Shown here: piece after piece, positions 24,544 through 31,693 of the stretch
How the letters are laid out: the number at the start of each line of letters is the position of its first letter
Position numbering within the stretch: position 1 is the first letter of the stretch
Made by a program: the position numbers and the translations under genes
Notes under the pieces: model-generated
Databases searched by the model: none
Seen by the model: only the letters and a program-made list of their open reading frames with translations
What the model was told of the DNA's origin: nothing
Assembly (NCBI GenBank): GCA_900545935.1
Contig: URAP01000020.1
Span: 1-31,696, forward strand
Reading direction: 5' to 3'
DNA: 31,696 nt
Origin: an uncultured Eubacteriales bacterium
GTDB lineage: Bacteria; Bacillota; Clostridia; Oscillospirales; CAG-272

Positions 24544-24576
24544 ATTATAAACCGCAGACCTTAGACGGAGCTTAAA
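24544..24576 (-). promoter_or_regulatory. Candidate activator-dependent promoter of the VTC operon
   Basis: On the minus strand TATAAT lies at 24549-24544, leaving a very short leader before the AGGAGG. There is no recognisable -35. The two hexamers TTTAAG (24576-24571) and TCTAAG (24565-24560) are exactly 11 bases apart and cover the -35 position. That is the geometry of tandem half-sites for OmpR-family regulators. The binding itself is inferred. Confidence 0.5.
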
Positions 24577-24700
24577 AAATCGCCCTGCGGCAAAAATTCC
24601 GAGATATTTTTACAGCCATGCCGTGTGCCGATTTTTGTCAAAAATTGTTTTCCATTTAATAACTTAACGGAAATGATACGAATTAATTTGCTCTGTCGGC

Positions 24701-24729
24701 TTGACACAGCCGCCTCGGAATGCTACAAT
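24701..24729 (+). promoter_or_regulatory. Sigma-A promoter of the purine operon
   Basis: A perfect TTGACA (24701-24706) and TACAAT (24724-24729) are separated by 17 bases. Transcription would start at about 24736, just before the ZTP riboswitch. Confidence 0.9.
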
Positions 24730-24737
24730 AAGGGTAG

Positions 24738-24840
24738 CTTAAGGGTCTCCTGCGACTGACGGAAATTATTGCAGAGTACTGCAAGGGAACAGGGGACTGT
24801 CATTTACGGGGCGATAGTCCCGTCAGCCGACCGTCTGGGC
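24738..24840 (+). promoter_or_regulatory. ZTP (pfl) riboswitch upstream of purE
   Basis: This leader has the hallmarks of the ZTP/ZMP-sensing pfl RNA: an early GGGTCTCCTGCGACTGACGG with the GACTG(A/G)CG strand (24754-24762), a variable middle, and the conserved 3' domain CCGACCGTCTGGGC (24827-24840). ZMP (AICAR ribotide) accumulates when 10-formyl-tetrahydrofolate is short, and binding turns the downstream genes on. Here those genes include both 10-formyl-THF-using steps (purN and the AICAR formyltransferase). The last bases (GGGC) are shared with the terminator stem that follows, which gives a simple transcription-control switch. Confidence 0.88.
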
Positions 24841-24885
24841 GCAGTTAAGTATCTCTATGGCTTAACTGTGCCCTTATCTGTTTTT
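24837..24885 (+). terminator. Riboswitch-controlled intrinsic terminator before purE
   Basis: GGGCGCAGTTAAG (24837-24849) pairs with CTTAACTGTGCCC (24861-24873, one G-U pair), followed by TTATCTGTTTTT. The 5' arm overlaps the conserved CTGGGC of the riboswitch, so ligand binding should prevent the stem from forming. Confidence 0.9.
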
Positions 24886-24902
24886 ATATGGAGGTATTAC
24901 GG

Positions 24903-25394
24903 ATGAAAAAAGTCGGAATCGTTATGGGAAGCGACAGCGATCTGCCTATCGCGGAAAAAGCCGTAGGCGTTCTGCTCGAGCTCGGCATACCCTACGAGGT
25001 ACACGTGTATTCCGCGCACAGAACACCCGCTATGGCGGCAGAGTTTGCCCGCAGAGCGGAGGAGCGCGGCTTCGGCGTTATTATCGCGATAGCGGGAATG
25101 GCAGCACATCTCGCAGGCTCGCTCGCCGCGGGAACTACTCTGCCCGTGATAGGCATACCCTGCAAATCGAATACACTCGACGGCATTGACGCTCTCCTGT
25201 CGACGGTACAGATGCCCTCCGGTATCCCGGTGGCAACGGTCGCGATAAACGGGGGAGTCAATGCCGCTTTGCTCTCGGCGCAGATGCTTGCACTCGGCGA
25301 GCCGGAGCTTGCCGAAAAGCTGCGTGAGAGACGGAGGCGCGAGGCTGAAGCGGTCCTTCAGAAGGATTCGGATATCTCGGCACGGCTCGGCTGA
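24903..25394 (+). CDS. purE: N5-carboxyaminoimidazole ribonucleotide mutase, class I
   Basis: Converts N5-CAIR to CAIR in purine synthesis. The 163-residue product has the family motifs GSDSDLPIAEKA (9-20), SAHRTP (37-42, catalytic His 39), IAIAGMAAHLAGSLAAGTTLPVIGIP, and NAALLSAQMLAL. The AGMAAHLAG string is the class I form. Class I enzymes need PurK to make N5-CAIR, and purK is not in the window. An ATG at 24888 is in frame, but GGAGG at 24890-24894 lies 8 bases before the ATG at 24903, which therefore is the start. It is the first gene after the ZTP riboswitch and terminator. Confidence 0.95.
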   Translation: MKKVGIVMGSDSDLPIAEKAVGVLLELGIPYEVHVYSAHRTPAMAAEFARRAEERGFGVIIAIAGMAAHLAGSLAAGTTLPVIGIPCKSNTLDGIDALLSTVQMPSGIPVATVAINGGVNAALLSAQMLALGEPELAEKLRERRRREAEAVLQKDSDISARLG

Positions 25395-25525
25395 TAAAAT
25401 TCTGCGGCTGTACACATGCCGACGGCATTCGACAGCGCATGCGGCGGATACCGCGCGGCGGAGCAAAACGATCGAAAAATCACAAAAACAGGTCATAAAT
25501 CACATACAAAAAAGGAGAAACAGCG

Positions 25526-26236
25526 ATGGAAAAGAGAGAGCTTATCTATGAGGGCAAGGCAAAGCGCGTATACGCGACCGACAAGGCAGACGAGGTTATA
25601 GTCTCCTACAAGGACGACGCGACCGCACTCGACGGACTGAAGAAGGGCACCATCGAGGGCAAGGGTGCGATAAACAACCGCATGTCCAACTACCTTATGA
25701 CCCTGCTCGAGAAGAAGGGCGTTCCCACCCACCTTGTCCAGGAGCTCAGTGACCGCGAGACGGTAGTAAAGCGCGTCTCGATAGTGCCGCTCGAGGTAAT
25801 AATCCGCAATATTTCGGCAGGCTCCTTTGCAAAGCGCTACGGCGTTGAGGAGGGCATCGTTTTCGACGAGCCGACCATCGAGTTCTCCTATAAGAACGAC
25901 GAGCTGCACGACCCGCTCATCAACAGCTATCACGCGCTTGCGCTCGGTCTCGCGACCAAGGGCGAGATAGAGACAATCAAGCGCTATGCTTTCACCGTAA
26001 ATTCGGTGCTCTGCGAGTATTTCCTCGGTCTCGGCGTCCGCCTCGTTGACTTCAAGCTCGAGTTCGGCAGACTGCCGAGCGGCGAGATAGTGCTCGCGGA
26101 CGAGATATCGCCCGACACCTGCCGCTTCTGGGATGCAAAGACGAACGAAAAGCTCGACAAGGACCGCTTCCGCCGCGACATGGGCGGAGTTGAAGAGGCC
26201 TACAAGGAAATGATGCACAGAGTTTTGGGAGAGTAA
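25526..26236 (+). CDS. purC: SAICAR synthetase
   Basis: Condenses CAIR with aspartate, using ATP, to form SAICAR. The 236-residue product has the full short bacterial length. Motifs in order are LIYEGKAKRVYATD (N-terminal ATP loop), KGTIEGKGAINNRMSNYLMTLLE, VVKRVSIVPLEVIIRNISAGSFAKRYG (signature 1 region), NSYHALALGL, LVDFKLEFGRL and VLADEISPDTCRFWDA (signature 2 with the metal-binding Asp and Glu). An AAAGGAG site lies 8 bases before the ATG. The 131-base gap after purE has no terminator, and purF follows only two bases after the stop, so all are on one transcript. Confidence 0.97.
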   Translation: MEKRELIYEGKAKRVYATDKADEVIVSYKDDATALDGLKKGTIEGKGAINNRMSNYLMTLLEKKGVPTHLVQELSDRETVVKRVSIVPLEVIIRNISAGSFAKRYGVEEGIVFDEPTIEFSYKNDELHDPLINSYHALALGLATKGEIETIKRYAFTVNSVLCEYFLGLGVRLVDFKLEFGRLPSGEIVLADEISPDTCRFWDAKTNEKLDKDRFRRDMGGVEEAYKEMMHRVLGE

Positions 26237-26238
26237 AA

Positions 26239-27690
26239 ATGTCAGGCTTACACGAAGAATGCGGAGTTTTCGGCATCTACTCGCCGACCGTCCGCGACGG
26301 AATAGCGAGCGACGTATACTACGGTCTGTACGCACTGCAGCACCGCGGTCAGGAGTCCTGCGGGATAGCGGTGAATAACTGCGGAATTTTCGAGAGCTAC
26401 AAGGATCTCGGGCTTGTAAACGATGTTTTCGGCAAGAGCAGACTCGCCTCGCTCGGCGAGGGCAGCATCGCTCTCGGACACGTCCGCTACGGCACGACGG
26501 GCTCGAACGACCGCAGCAACGCACAGCCCATCATAGTCAACCACATCAAGGGCAGGATGGCAGTCGCGCACAACGGAAACCTCACAAACTCATACGAGCT
26601 GCGAGAAGCACTTGAGCTGAAGGGCTCGATATTCCACACCACCTCCGATACCGAGGTCATTTCTTACATCATAACCGAGGAGCGCATAAAGGCTCCTTCA
26701 ATTGAGATGGCTGTGCGCCGCGCGATGGAGCGCATCAAGGGCGCGTACTCGCTCGTCGTAATGTCACCTACAAAGCTCATCGCGGCGCGCGATGCTCACG
26801 GCTTCCGCCCGCTCTGCTACGGCAGACTGCCCGACGGAAGCTATGTTGTCGCATCGGAGACCTGCGCGCTCGACGCGGTCGGCGCGACCTTTGAGGCGGA
26901 TGTTCGCCCCGGCGAGATAATCGTTTTCGGCGAGGACGGGATAAAGCATATAACCGACCTCTGCGACACCGCGCCGAAGCGCATCTGCGTATTCGAGTAC
27001 GTATATTTCGCGCGTCCCGATTCGATGATAGACGGGTGCAGCGTTCATGAGGCGAGACGCCGTGCGGGCGCATTTCTCGCGCTCCAGCATCCCGTTCAGG
27101 CGGATGTCGTAGTCGGCGTGCCCGATTCGGGACTTGATGCCGCCATCGGCTACTCACAGCAGTCTGGCATCCCGTACGATATCGGTCTTATCAAGAACAA
27201 GTACATCGGCAGAACCTTTATTTCCCCCGGGCAGTCGAACCGCAGCGACCTTGTACGCATCAAGCTCAACCCCATCGAGCGCACCGTACGCGGCAAGCGC
27301 GTAGTGCTGATAGACGACTCGATAGTCCGAGGCACGACAAGCGCGAGGATTGTCCATCTGCTGCGCGAAGCGGGCGCGACCGAGATACATATGCGCGTTT
27401 CCGCGCCGCCGTTTGTCAGCCCCTGCTACTACGGCACCGACATTGACTCCAAAGAAAATCTGATAGCCTGCCACCATACCGTCGAAGAGACGGCAGCCAT
27501 GATAGGCGCAGACACACTCGGCTACCTGAGCGTCGAAAACGTCCGTCAGATAGCCTGCGGCGACGGCTGCGACGGCTACTGCACCGCCTGCTTTGACGGC
27601 AACTATCCCACCGAGTTACCGCAGCACACCGAGAAGAGCCGCTTTGAGGAAAAGCTGCAAAAAGGAAACAGCGATAAGGAGAAACAGTAA
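26239..27690 (+). CDS. purF: Amidophosphoribosyltransferase
   Basis: Catalyses the first committed step, PRPP plus glutamine to phosphoribosylamine. The 483-residue product is the Bacillus-type enzyme. The catalytic Cys of the glutamine amidotransferase domain is residue 8 (MSGLHEECGVFGIY), so a seven-residue propeptide would be removed. ALGHVRYGTTG, AVAHNGNLTN and TTSDTEV follow. The phosphoribosyltransferase domain has VVLIDDSIVRGTTS (PRPP loop), and the C-terminal Cys set (SPCYYGTD, IACHHT, ACGDGCDGYCTACF) fits the [4Fe-4S] cluster of this class, which makes the enzyme oxygen-sensitive. GGGAGAG just before the purC stop serves as ribosome-binding site. Its TAA overlaps the purM ATG by one base. 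Confidence 0.97.
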   Translation: MSGLHEECGVFGIYSPTVRDGIASDVYYGLYALQHRGQESCGIAVNNCGIFESYKDLGLVNDVFGKSRLASLGEGSIALGHVRYGTTGSNDRSNAQPIIVNHIKGRMAVAHNGNLTNSYELREALELKGSIFHTTSDTEVISYIITEERIKAPSIEMAVRRAMERIKGAYSLVVMSPTKLIAARDAHGFRPLCYGRLPDGSYVVASETCALDAVGATFEADVRPGEIIVFGEDGIKHITDLCDTAPKRICVFEYVYFARPDSMIDGCSVHEARRRAGAFLALQHPVQADVVVGVPDSGLDAAIGYSQQSGIPYDIGLIKNKYIGRTFISPGQSNRSDLVRIKLNPIERTVRGKRVVLIDDSIVRGTTSARIVHLLREAGATEIHMRVSAPPFVSPCYYGTDIDSKENLIACHHTVEETAAMIGADTLGYLSVENVRQIACGDGCDGYCTACFDGNYPTELPQHTEKSRFEEKLQKGNSDKEKQ

Positions 27691-28730
27691 TGGAAGCATC
27701 AAGATCCGAGGCATACGCAGCGGCGGGGGTCGACATCACCGCCGGCTACAAGGCAGTCGAACTGATGAAAGCGCATATAGCGCGAACCATGACGGCGGGA
27801 GTCGGCTCGGATATAGGCGGCTTCGGCGGTCTGTTCGAGCTCGATACGCGCGGAATGGAGCGTCCCGTGCTCGTCAGCGGCACCGACGGAGTCGGCACCA
27901 AGCTCAAGCTCGCCTTTCTTGCGGACAAGCACGACACGGTAGGTATCGACTGCGTTGCAATGTGCGTAAACGATATCATCTGCTGCGGTGCAAAGCCGCT
28001 CTTCTTCCTCGATTATATCGCGTGCGGCAAGAACGTCCCCGAAAAGATAGCGGATATCGTTAAGGGCGTGTGCGACGGCTGCGTTCAGTCGGGCGCTGCG
28101 CTGATAGGCGGCGAGACCGCCGAGATGCCCGGCTTCTATCCCGAGGATGAGTACGACCTTGCGGGCTTTTCGGTCGGCATAGTCGACCGTGCAAAGGTCG
28201 TTGACAACAGCACCATGTGCGAGGGCGACGTTATCATCGCTCTGCCCTCCTCCGGCGTTCACTCGAACGGATTTTCGCTCGTCCGCCGCGTATTCGACGT
28301 TGAGCACGGTGATATTTCATCGCCTGCAGCCGAGCTCGGCGGCAGAAGCATAGCCGAGACGTTGCTCACCCCGACAAGAATATATGTAAAGCCGGTTCTC
28401 GCGCTGCTCGAGCAGGTACGCGCAAAGGGTATCTCGCACATCACCGGCGGCGGCTTTTACGAGAACATCCCGCGCAGCATTCCGGACGGTCTCGGCGCGG
28501 TCATCGACCGCTCAAGCGTCCGTGTGCTGCCGATATTCGACCTCATCGCGCAGAGGGGCGGCATATCCGAGAGAGATATGTTCAACACCTTTAATATGGG
28601 TGTGGGAATGAGCATCGTCGTAGCCGAGCAGGATGCAGACCGCGCTCTTTCGCTGCTCCGCGAGCAGGGCGAGGATGCCTATGTGATAGGTCACATCGAG
28701 CGCAGCGAGGACAAGATAACCATCCGCTGA
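27690..28730 (+). CDS. purM: Phosphoribosylformylglycinamidine cyclo-ligase (AIR synthetase)
   Basis: Closes the imidazole ring of FGAM to give AIR with ATP hydrolysis. The 346-residue product has the expected length. Motifs are YAAAGVDITAGYKAVELMK, GVGSDIGGFGGLFELD, VSGTDGVGTKLKLAF, CVNDIICCGAKPLFFLDYIA, ALIGGETAEMPGFY (ATP-binding loop), SSGVHSNGFSLVRR and HITGGGFYENIPR. The ATG overlaps the purF stop and AAGGAG lies 8 bases upstream, so translation is coupled. The 142 bases between purM and purN contain a CTGCCG/CGGCAG hairpin near 28749-28762 but no terminator. Confidence 0.97.
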   Translation: MEASRSEAYAAAGVDITAGYKAVELMKAHIARTMTAGVGSDIGGFGGLFELDTRGMERPVLVSGTDGVGTKLKLAFLADKHDTVGIDCVAMCVNDIICCGAKPLFFLDYIACGKNVPEKIADIVKGVCDGCVQSGAALIGGETAEMPGFYPEDEYDLAGFSVGIVDRAKVVDNSTMCEGDVIIALPSSGVHSNGFSLVRRVFDVEHGDISSPAAELGGRSIAETLLTPTRIYVKPVLALLEQVRAKGISHITGGGFYENIPRSIPDGLGAVIDRSSVRVLPIFDLIAQRGGISERDMFNTFNMGVGMSIVVAEQDADRALSLLREQGEDAYVIGHIERSEDKITIR

Positions 28731-28872
28731 GCGGACGGCGTATTTCGCCTGCCGAGCGGCAGAATTTGCAGACAGCCGCCGGACGCAGAACAGTCAATAG
28801 CAAGCATCCGCCGGGTACGGCGACAAAATTCGAGGAGGCGCGGCTGCTAAGGCGGCTGCGGGCATAACCTGT

Positions 28873-29499
28873 ATGGATAACAGCACTGAAAACAAGGTAG
28901 GCATTGCCGTGCTCGTATCGGGCGGCGGCACCAACCTCCGGGCACTGATAAACGCGGAGCGCGGCGGCATCATCCGCAGCGGCAGCATACGGCTCGTGAT
29001 ATCGAGCTGCAGCGACGCATATGCCCTCACCCGCGCCCGCGAGGCGGGCATTCCGACCGCCGTCGTTTCAAAAAAAGAATGCGGCGGTCAGGCGGAGGCG
29101 GAGCGCAGAATAACGGAGCTGCTCGAGGAATACGGCATCGGGCTTATCGTCCTCGCCGGCTATATGAGCATACTCACACCCGCATTCACCGCGCGTTACG
29201 ACCGACGCATAATAAACGTCCACCCCTCGCTCATCCCCTCCTTCTGCGGAGAAGGCTTTTACGGGCTGCGGGTGCACGAGGCGGCACTGCGCAAGGGGGT
29301 CAAGGTAACCGGTGCGACGGTGCATTACGTAAACGAGATACCCGACGGCGGCGAGATAATCGCGCAGCGCGCTGTGGAGGTGCACGACGGCGACACACCC
29401 GAGCAGCTGCAGCGCCGCGTGATGGAGCAGGCGGAGTGGATAATTCTGCCGCAGGCTGCCGAGGCGGTATGCAGGAAGATAAGGGAGAACGACCGATGA
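28873..29499 (+). CDS. purN: Phosphoribosylglycinamide formyltransferase 1
   Basis: Transfers the formyl group from 10-formyl-tetrahydrofolate to GAR. The 208-residue product shows IAVLVSGGGTNLRALI (phosphate loop), LAGYMSILTP, IINVHPSLIPSF with catalytic Asn and His, GFYGLRVHEAALRKGVKVTGATVHYVNEIPDGGEII with the catalytic Asp in PDGG, and a C-terminal helix. The ATG at 28873 lacks a good ribosome-binding site. The only AGGAGG (28833-28838) is about 35 bases upstream with no in-frame start nearby, although the frame is open there. The end overlaps the next gene (ATGA), which places it in one translational unit with purO. Confidence 0.95.
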   Translation: MDNSTENKVGIAVLVSGGGTNLRALINAERGGIIRSGSIRLVISSCSDAYALTRAREAGIPTAVVSKKECGGQAEAERRITELLEEYGIGLIVLAGYMSILTPAFTARYDRRIINVHPSLIPSFCGEGFYGLRVHEAALRKGVKVTGATVHYVNEIPDGGEIIAQRAVEVHDGDTPEQLQRRVMEQAEWIILPQAAEAVCRKIRENDR

Positions 29500-30212
29500 A
29501 TGTATATAAAACAGAGAATATAGGCACGCTGATAAAGGGAAATCCCTATGTCGGCAGAGGCATAATAGCGGGACTGAGCGAGGACGGCAGATATGCCGTC
29601 GGCGCATACTTTATCATGGGCAGGAGTGCAAACAGCCGCAACCGCATCTTTGCGGAGCGGGACGGCGCGGTATTCACCGAGCCCTTCGACCCGTCAAAGG
29701 TCGAGGACCCGAGCCTCATCATCTATGCCGCCGTACGCGAGCACGGCAGCGACCTTATAATTACGAACGGCGATCAGACCGACACGATAGTGAGCGGTCT
29801 CGAGCAGGGACTCGACTTTTCCGGTTCGCTCCGCTCGCGCTGCTTTGAACCGGATGCGCCGAATCTCACCCCCCGCATCAGCGCAATGCTCTGCCTCGGC
29901 GGCGATTATCGCTACGATATGAGCATACTCAAGAGCATAGATGAGGACGGCAGCGACTGCGCGCGCTACACCTATGCATACCCGGCAAAGCGCGGACTCG
30001 GACATTTTATCCACACCTATGTTACCGACGGCGATCCGCTCCCGACCTTTCAGGGCGAGCCCGAGCGCGTGCGCATACCGAACGGTATCGACGCATTCAC
30101 GGATGATATCTGGAACGCACTCGATGAGGATAACCGCATATCGCTCTATGTCAGATATACCGACCTCACAAGCGGCGAAAAGAGCGTCCGCCTGATAAAC
30201 AGAAACAAGTAA
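29496..30212 (+). CDS. purO: IMP cyclohydrolase, PurO-type
   Basis: Closes the ring of FAICAR to give IMP, the last step of the pathway. The 238-residue protein is of the stand-alone PurO family (Pfam IMP_cyclohyd), first known from archaea, not the MGS-like domain of bifunctional PurH. Recognisable strings are NPYVGRGIIAGLSEDGRYAVGAYFIMGRSANSRNRIF (8-44), DPSLIIYAAVREHGSDLIITNGDQTDTI, DAPNLTPRISAML, and HFIHTYVTDGDPLPTFQGEPERV. The ATG overlaps the purN TGA by four bases, with AAGGGAGAA upstream. The frame is open far upstream inside purN, but that part is the purN shadow. The next gene supplies the formyltransferase that feeds it. Confidence 0.92.
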   Translation: MNVYKTENIGTLIKGNPYVGRGIIAGLSEDGRYAVGAYFIMGRSANSRNRIFAERDGAVFTEPFDPSKVEDPSLIIYAAVREHGSDLIITNGDQTDTIVSGLEQGLDFSGSLRSRCFEPDAPNLTPRISAMLCLGGDYRYDMSILKSIDEDGSDCARYTYAYPAKRGLGHFIHTYVTDGDPLPTFQGEPERVRIPNGIDAFTDDIWNALDEDNRISLYVRYTDLTSGEKSVRLINRNK

Positions 30213-30262
30213 AAACACCGCTCACCGCAAACATTACGCCCCGAGCGGCAAAGGCGTTTTCG

Positions 30263-30281
30263 GGCAGACACCGCGTCTGCC
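30263..30281 (+). other. Hairpin between purO and the AICAR formyltransferase gene
   Basis: GGCAGAC (30263-30269) and GTCTGCC (30275-30281) form a perfect 7-bp stem with a 5-base loop. No T-run follows, so it is more likely an mRNA processing or stability element than a terminator. Confidence 0.5.
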
Positions 30282-30319
30282 GAGCAACATCAACATATTA
30301 AAGAAAGAGGAACCGAAGG

Positions 30320-31504
30320 ATGAAGGAATTTGAGCTTAAATACGGCTGCAACCCCAATCAGAAGCCCGCGCGCATCTACATGGAAAACGGCGGCGAGCTT
30401 CCCATTGAGATTCTCGGCGGAAAGCCGGGATACATAAACTTTCTCGACGCATTCAATTCATGGCAGCTCGTGAGCGAGCTCAAGGCGGCGCTCGGTCTGC
30501 CCGCGGCAGCCTCATTCAAGCACGTCAGCCCCACATCGGCGGCGGTCGGACTTCCGCTGCCCGAGGGTCTAAAGCGTGCCTGCTTTGCGGACGACATCGA
30601 AGGGCTTGACGATTCCCCGCTCGCATGCGCCTATGCGCGCGCACGCGGCACCGACCGTATGTGCTCCTTCGGCGACTGGGTCGCCCTCTCCGACGTCTGC
30701 GACAAGACCACCGCGCTGATGATAAAGCGCGAGGTGTCGGACGGCGTTATTGCGCCCGGCTACGAGCCCGAAGCGCTCGAGATACTGCGCACCAAGCGCC
30801 GCGGAAACTACAATATAGTCAAGATAGACCCGAGCTACACCCCCGACCCCATCGAGCGCAAGCAGGTTTTCGGCATCACCTTTGAACAGGGCAGAAACAA
30901 TTTTCTTATCAATCGCGAGCTGCTCGGAAATGTCGTCTCCGAGAAAAAGGAGCTGCCCGAGGAGGCTGTACGCGACCTCATCATCTCACTCATCACCCTG
31001 AAATACACGCAGTCCAATTCGGTCTGCTACGCATATGACGGTCAGGCAATCGGAGTCGGTGCGGGTCAGCAGTCACGTATCCACTGCACACGCCTTGCGG
31101 GTGGAAAAGCGGATACATGGTTCCTGCGTCAACATGGCCGCGTGCTCGACCTGCCCTTCCGTCCCGAGCTCGGCAGACCCGAGCGCGACAACGTCATCGA
31201 CGGCTATATCAATAAGAATGAAGAGGATGTCTGCGCGGAGGGCATCTGGCAGCGCTACTTCACCCGCCGTCCCGAGCCGTTCACCGCTGAGGAGCAGAGA
31301 AAGTACTTAGGCGGCATTTCGGGCGTTTCGCTCGGCTCGGATGCGTTCTTCCCGTTCAGCGATAATATCGAGCGCGCATACGCAAGCGGCGTTTCGTACA
31401 TCGCAGAGCCCGGCGGGTCTATCCGCGATGAAGATGTCATTGCCTGCGCAAATAAACTTGGGATTACAGTAGCCTTTACCGGTATGCGACTCTTCCATCA
31501 TTGA
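30320..31504 (+). CDS. purH: Stand-alone AICAR formyltransferase (PurH C-domain homologue)
   Basis: Transfers a formyl group from 10-formyl-THF to AICAR, giving FAICAR for PurO. The 394-residue protein has only the AICARFT part. It starts MKEFELKYGCNPNQKPARIY and contains SFKHVSPTSAAVG with catalytic Lys 67 and His 68, CADDIEGLDDSP-like acidic loop, TLKYTQSNSVCYAYDGQAIGVGAGQQSRIHCTRLA (the classic AICARFT core), SLGSDAFFPFSDNIERAYASGVSYIAEPGGSIRDEDVI and TGMRLFHH at the end. The MGS-like cyclohydrolase domain of bifunctional PurH (about 200 residues) is absent, and purO just upstream replaces it. An AGAGGAA site lies about 8 bases before the ATG. Confidence 0.95.
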   Translation: MKEFELKYGCNPNQKPARIYMENGGELPIEILGGKPGYINFLDAFNSWQLVSELKAALGLPAAASFKHVSPTSAAVGLPLPEGLKRACFADDIEGLDDSPLACAYARARGTDRMCSFGDWVALSDVCDKTTALMIKREVSDGVIAPGYEPEALEILRTKRRGNYNIVKIDPSYTPDPIERKQVFGITFEQGRNNFLINRELLGNVVSEKKELPEEAVRDLIISLITLKYTQSNSVCYAYDGQAIGVGAGQQSRIHCTRLAGGKADTWFLRQHGRVLDLPFRPELGRPERDNVIDGYINKNEEDVCAEGIWQRYFTRRPEPFTAEEQRKYLGGISGVSLGSDAFFPFSDNIERAYASGVSYIAEPGGSIRDEDVIACANKLGITVAFTGMRLFHH

Positions 31505-31514
31505 TGGGATGCTA

Positions 31515-31693
31515 AAAAAGCGCAGACCGAAAAAGCGAAAACGAGTTGAGCTTATTGACCTTTAGTGTGTTCGCTATGACAGAAAAGGGGTCGGAATCCT
31601 GACGGATTCCTGCTTAAAATTTAATGTTTTCGCTTTTTCTACCGCCGAAAATCGCCTCTGCCGTACAATTGTACGGCGACGTGACGATTTTCG
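31515..31693 (+). repeat. Interspersed palindromic repeat, copy 2 (downstream of the purine operon)
   Basis: The block begins 11 bases after the last pur stop. The 16-base tag (31515-31530) and the 42-base core (31640-31681) match the element at 1-114. The core contains the perfect 18-base palindrome GCCGTACAATTGTACGGC, and outer arms CGAAAATCG (31646-31654) and CGATTTTCG (31685-31693) extend the hairpin. Between tag and core lies a further inverted-repeat unit (31529-31639). The block has the same orientation relative to the preceding gene as copy 1 has to purA. Confidence 0.75.
31529..31639. repeat. Small element bounded by perfect 14-bp inverted repeats
   Basis: GAAAAAGCGAAAAC (31529-31542) and GTTTTCGCTTTTTC (31626-31639) are perfect inverted repeats around 83 bases. 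The inside holds a hairpin, GGAATCC/GGATTCC (31593-31610), and no gene. It looks like a short non-coding mobile or MITE-like unit, or a long transcript-end stem. Confidence 0.65.

Noticed and set aside
24903..25394. PurE as a class II AIR carboxylase, which would explain the missing purK
   Set aside because: The AGMAAHLAG string and other motifs fit class I; purK is more likely outside the window.
29079..29495. Upstream extension of the purO frame
   Set aside because: This part overlaps purN in another frame and has an Arg/Gly-rich shadow composition. The ATG at 29496 with AAGGGAG starts the conserved protein.
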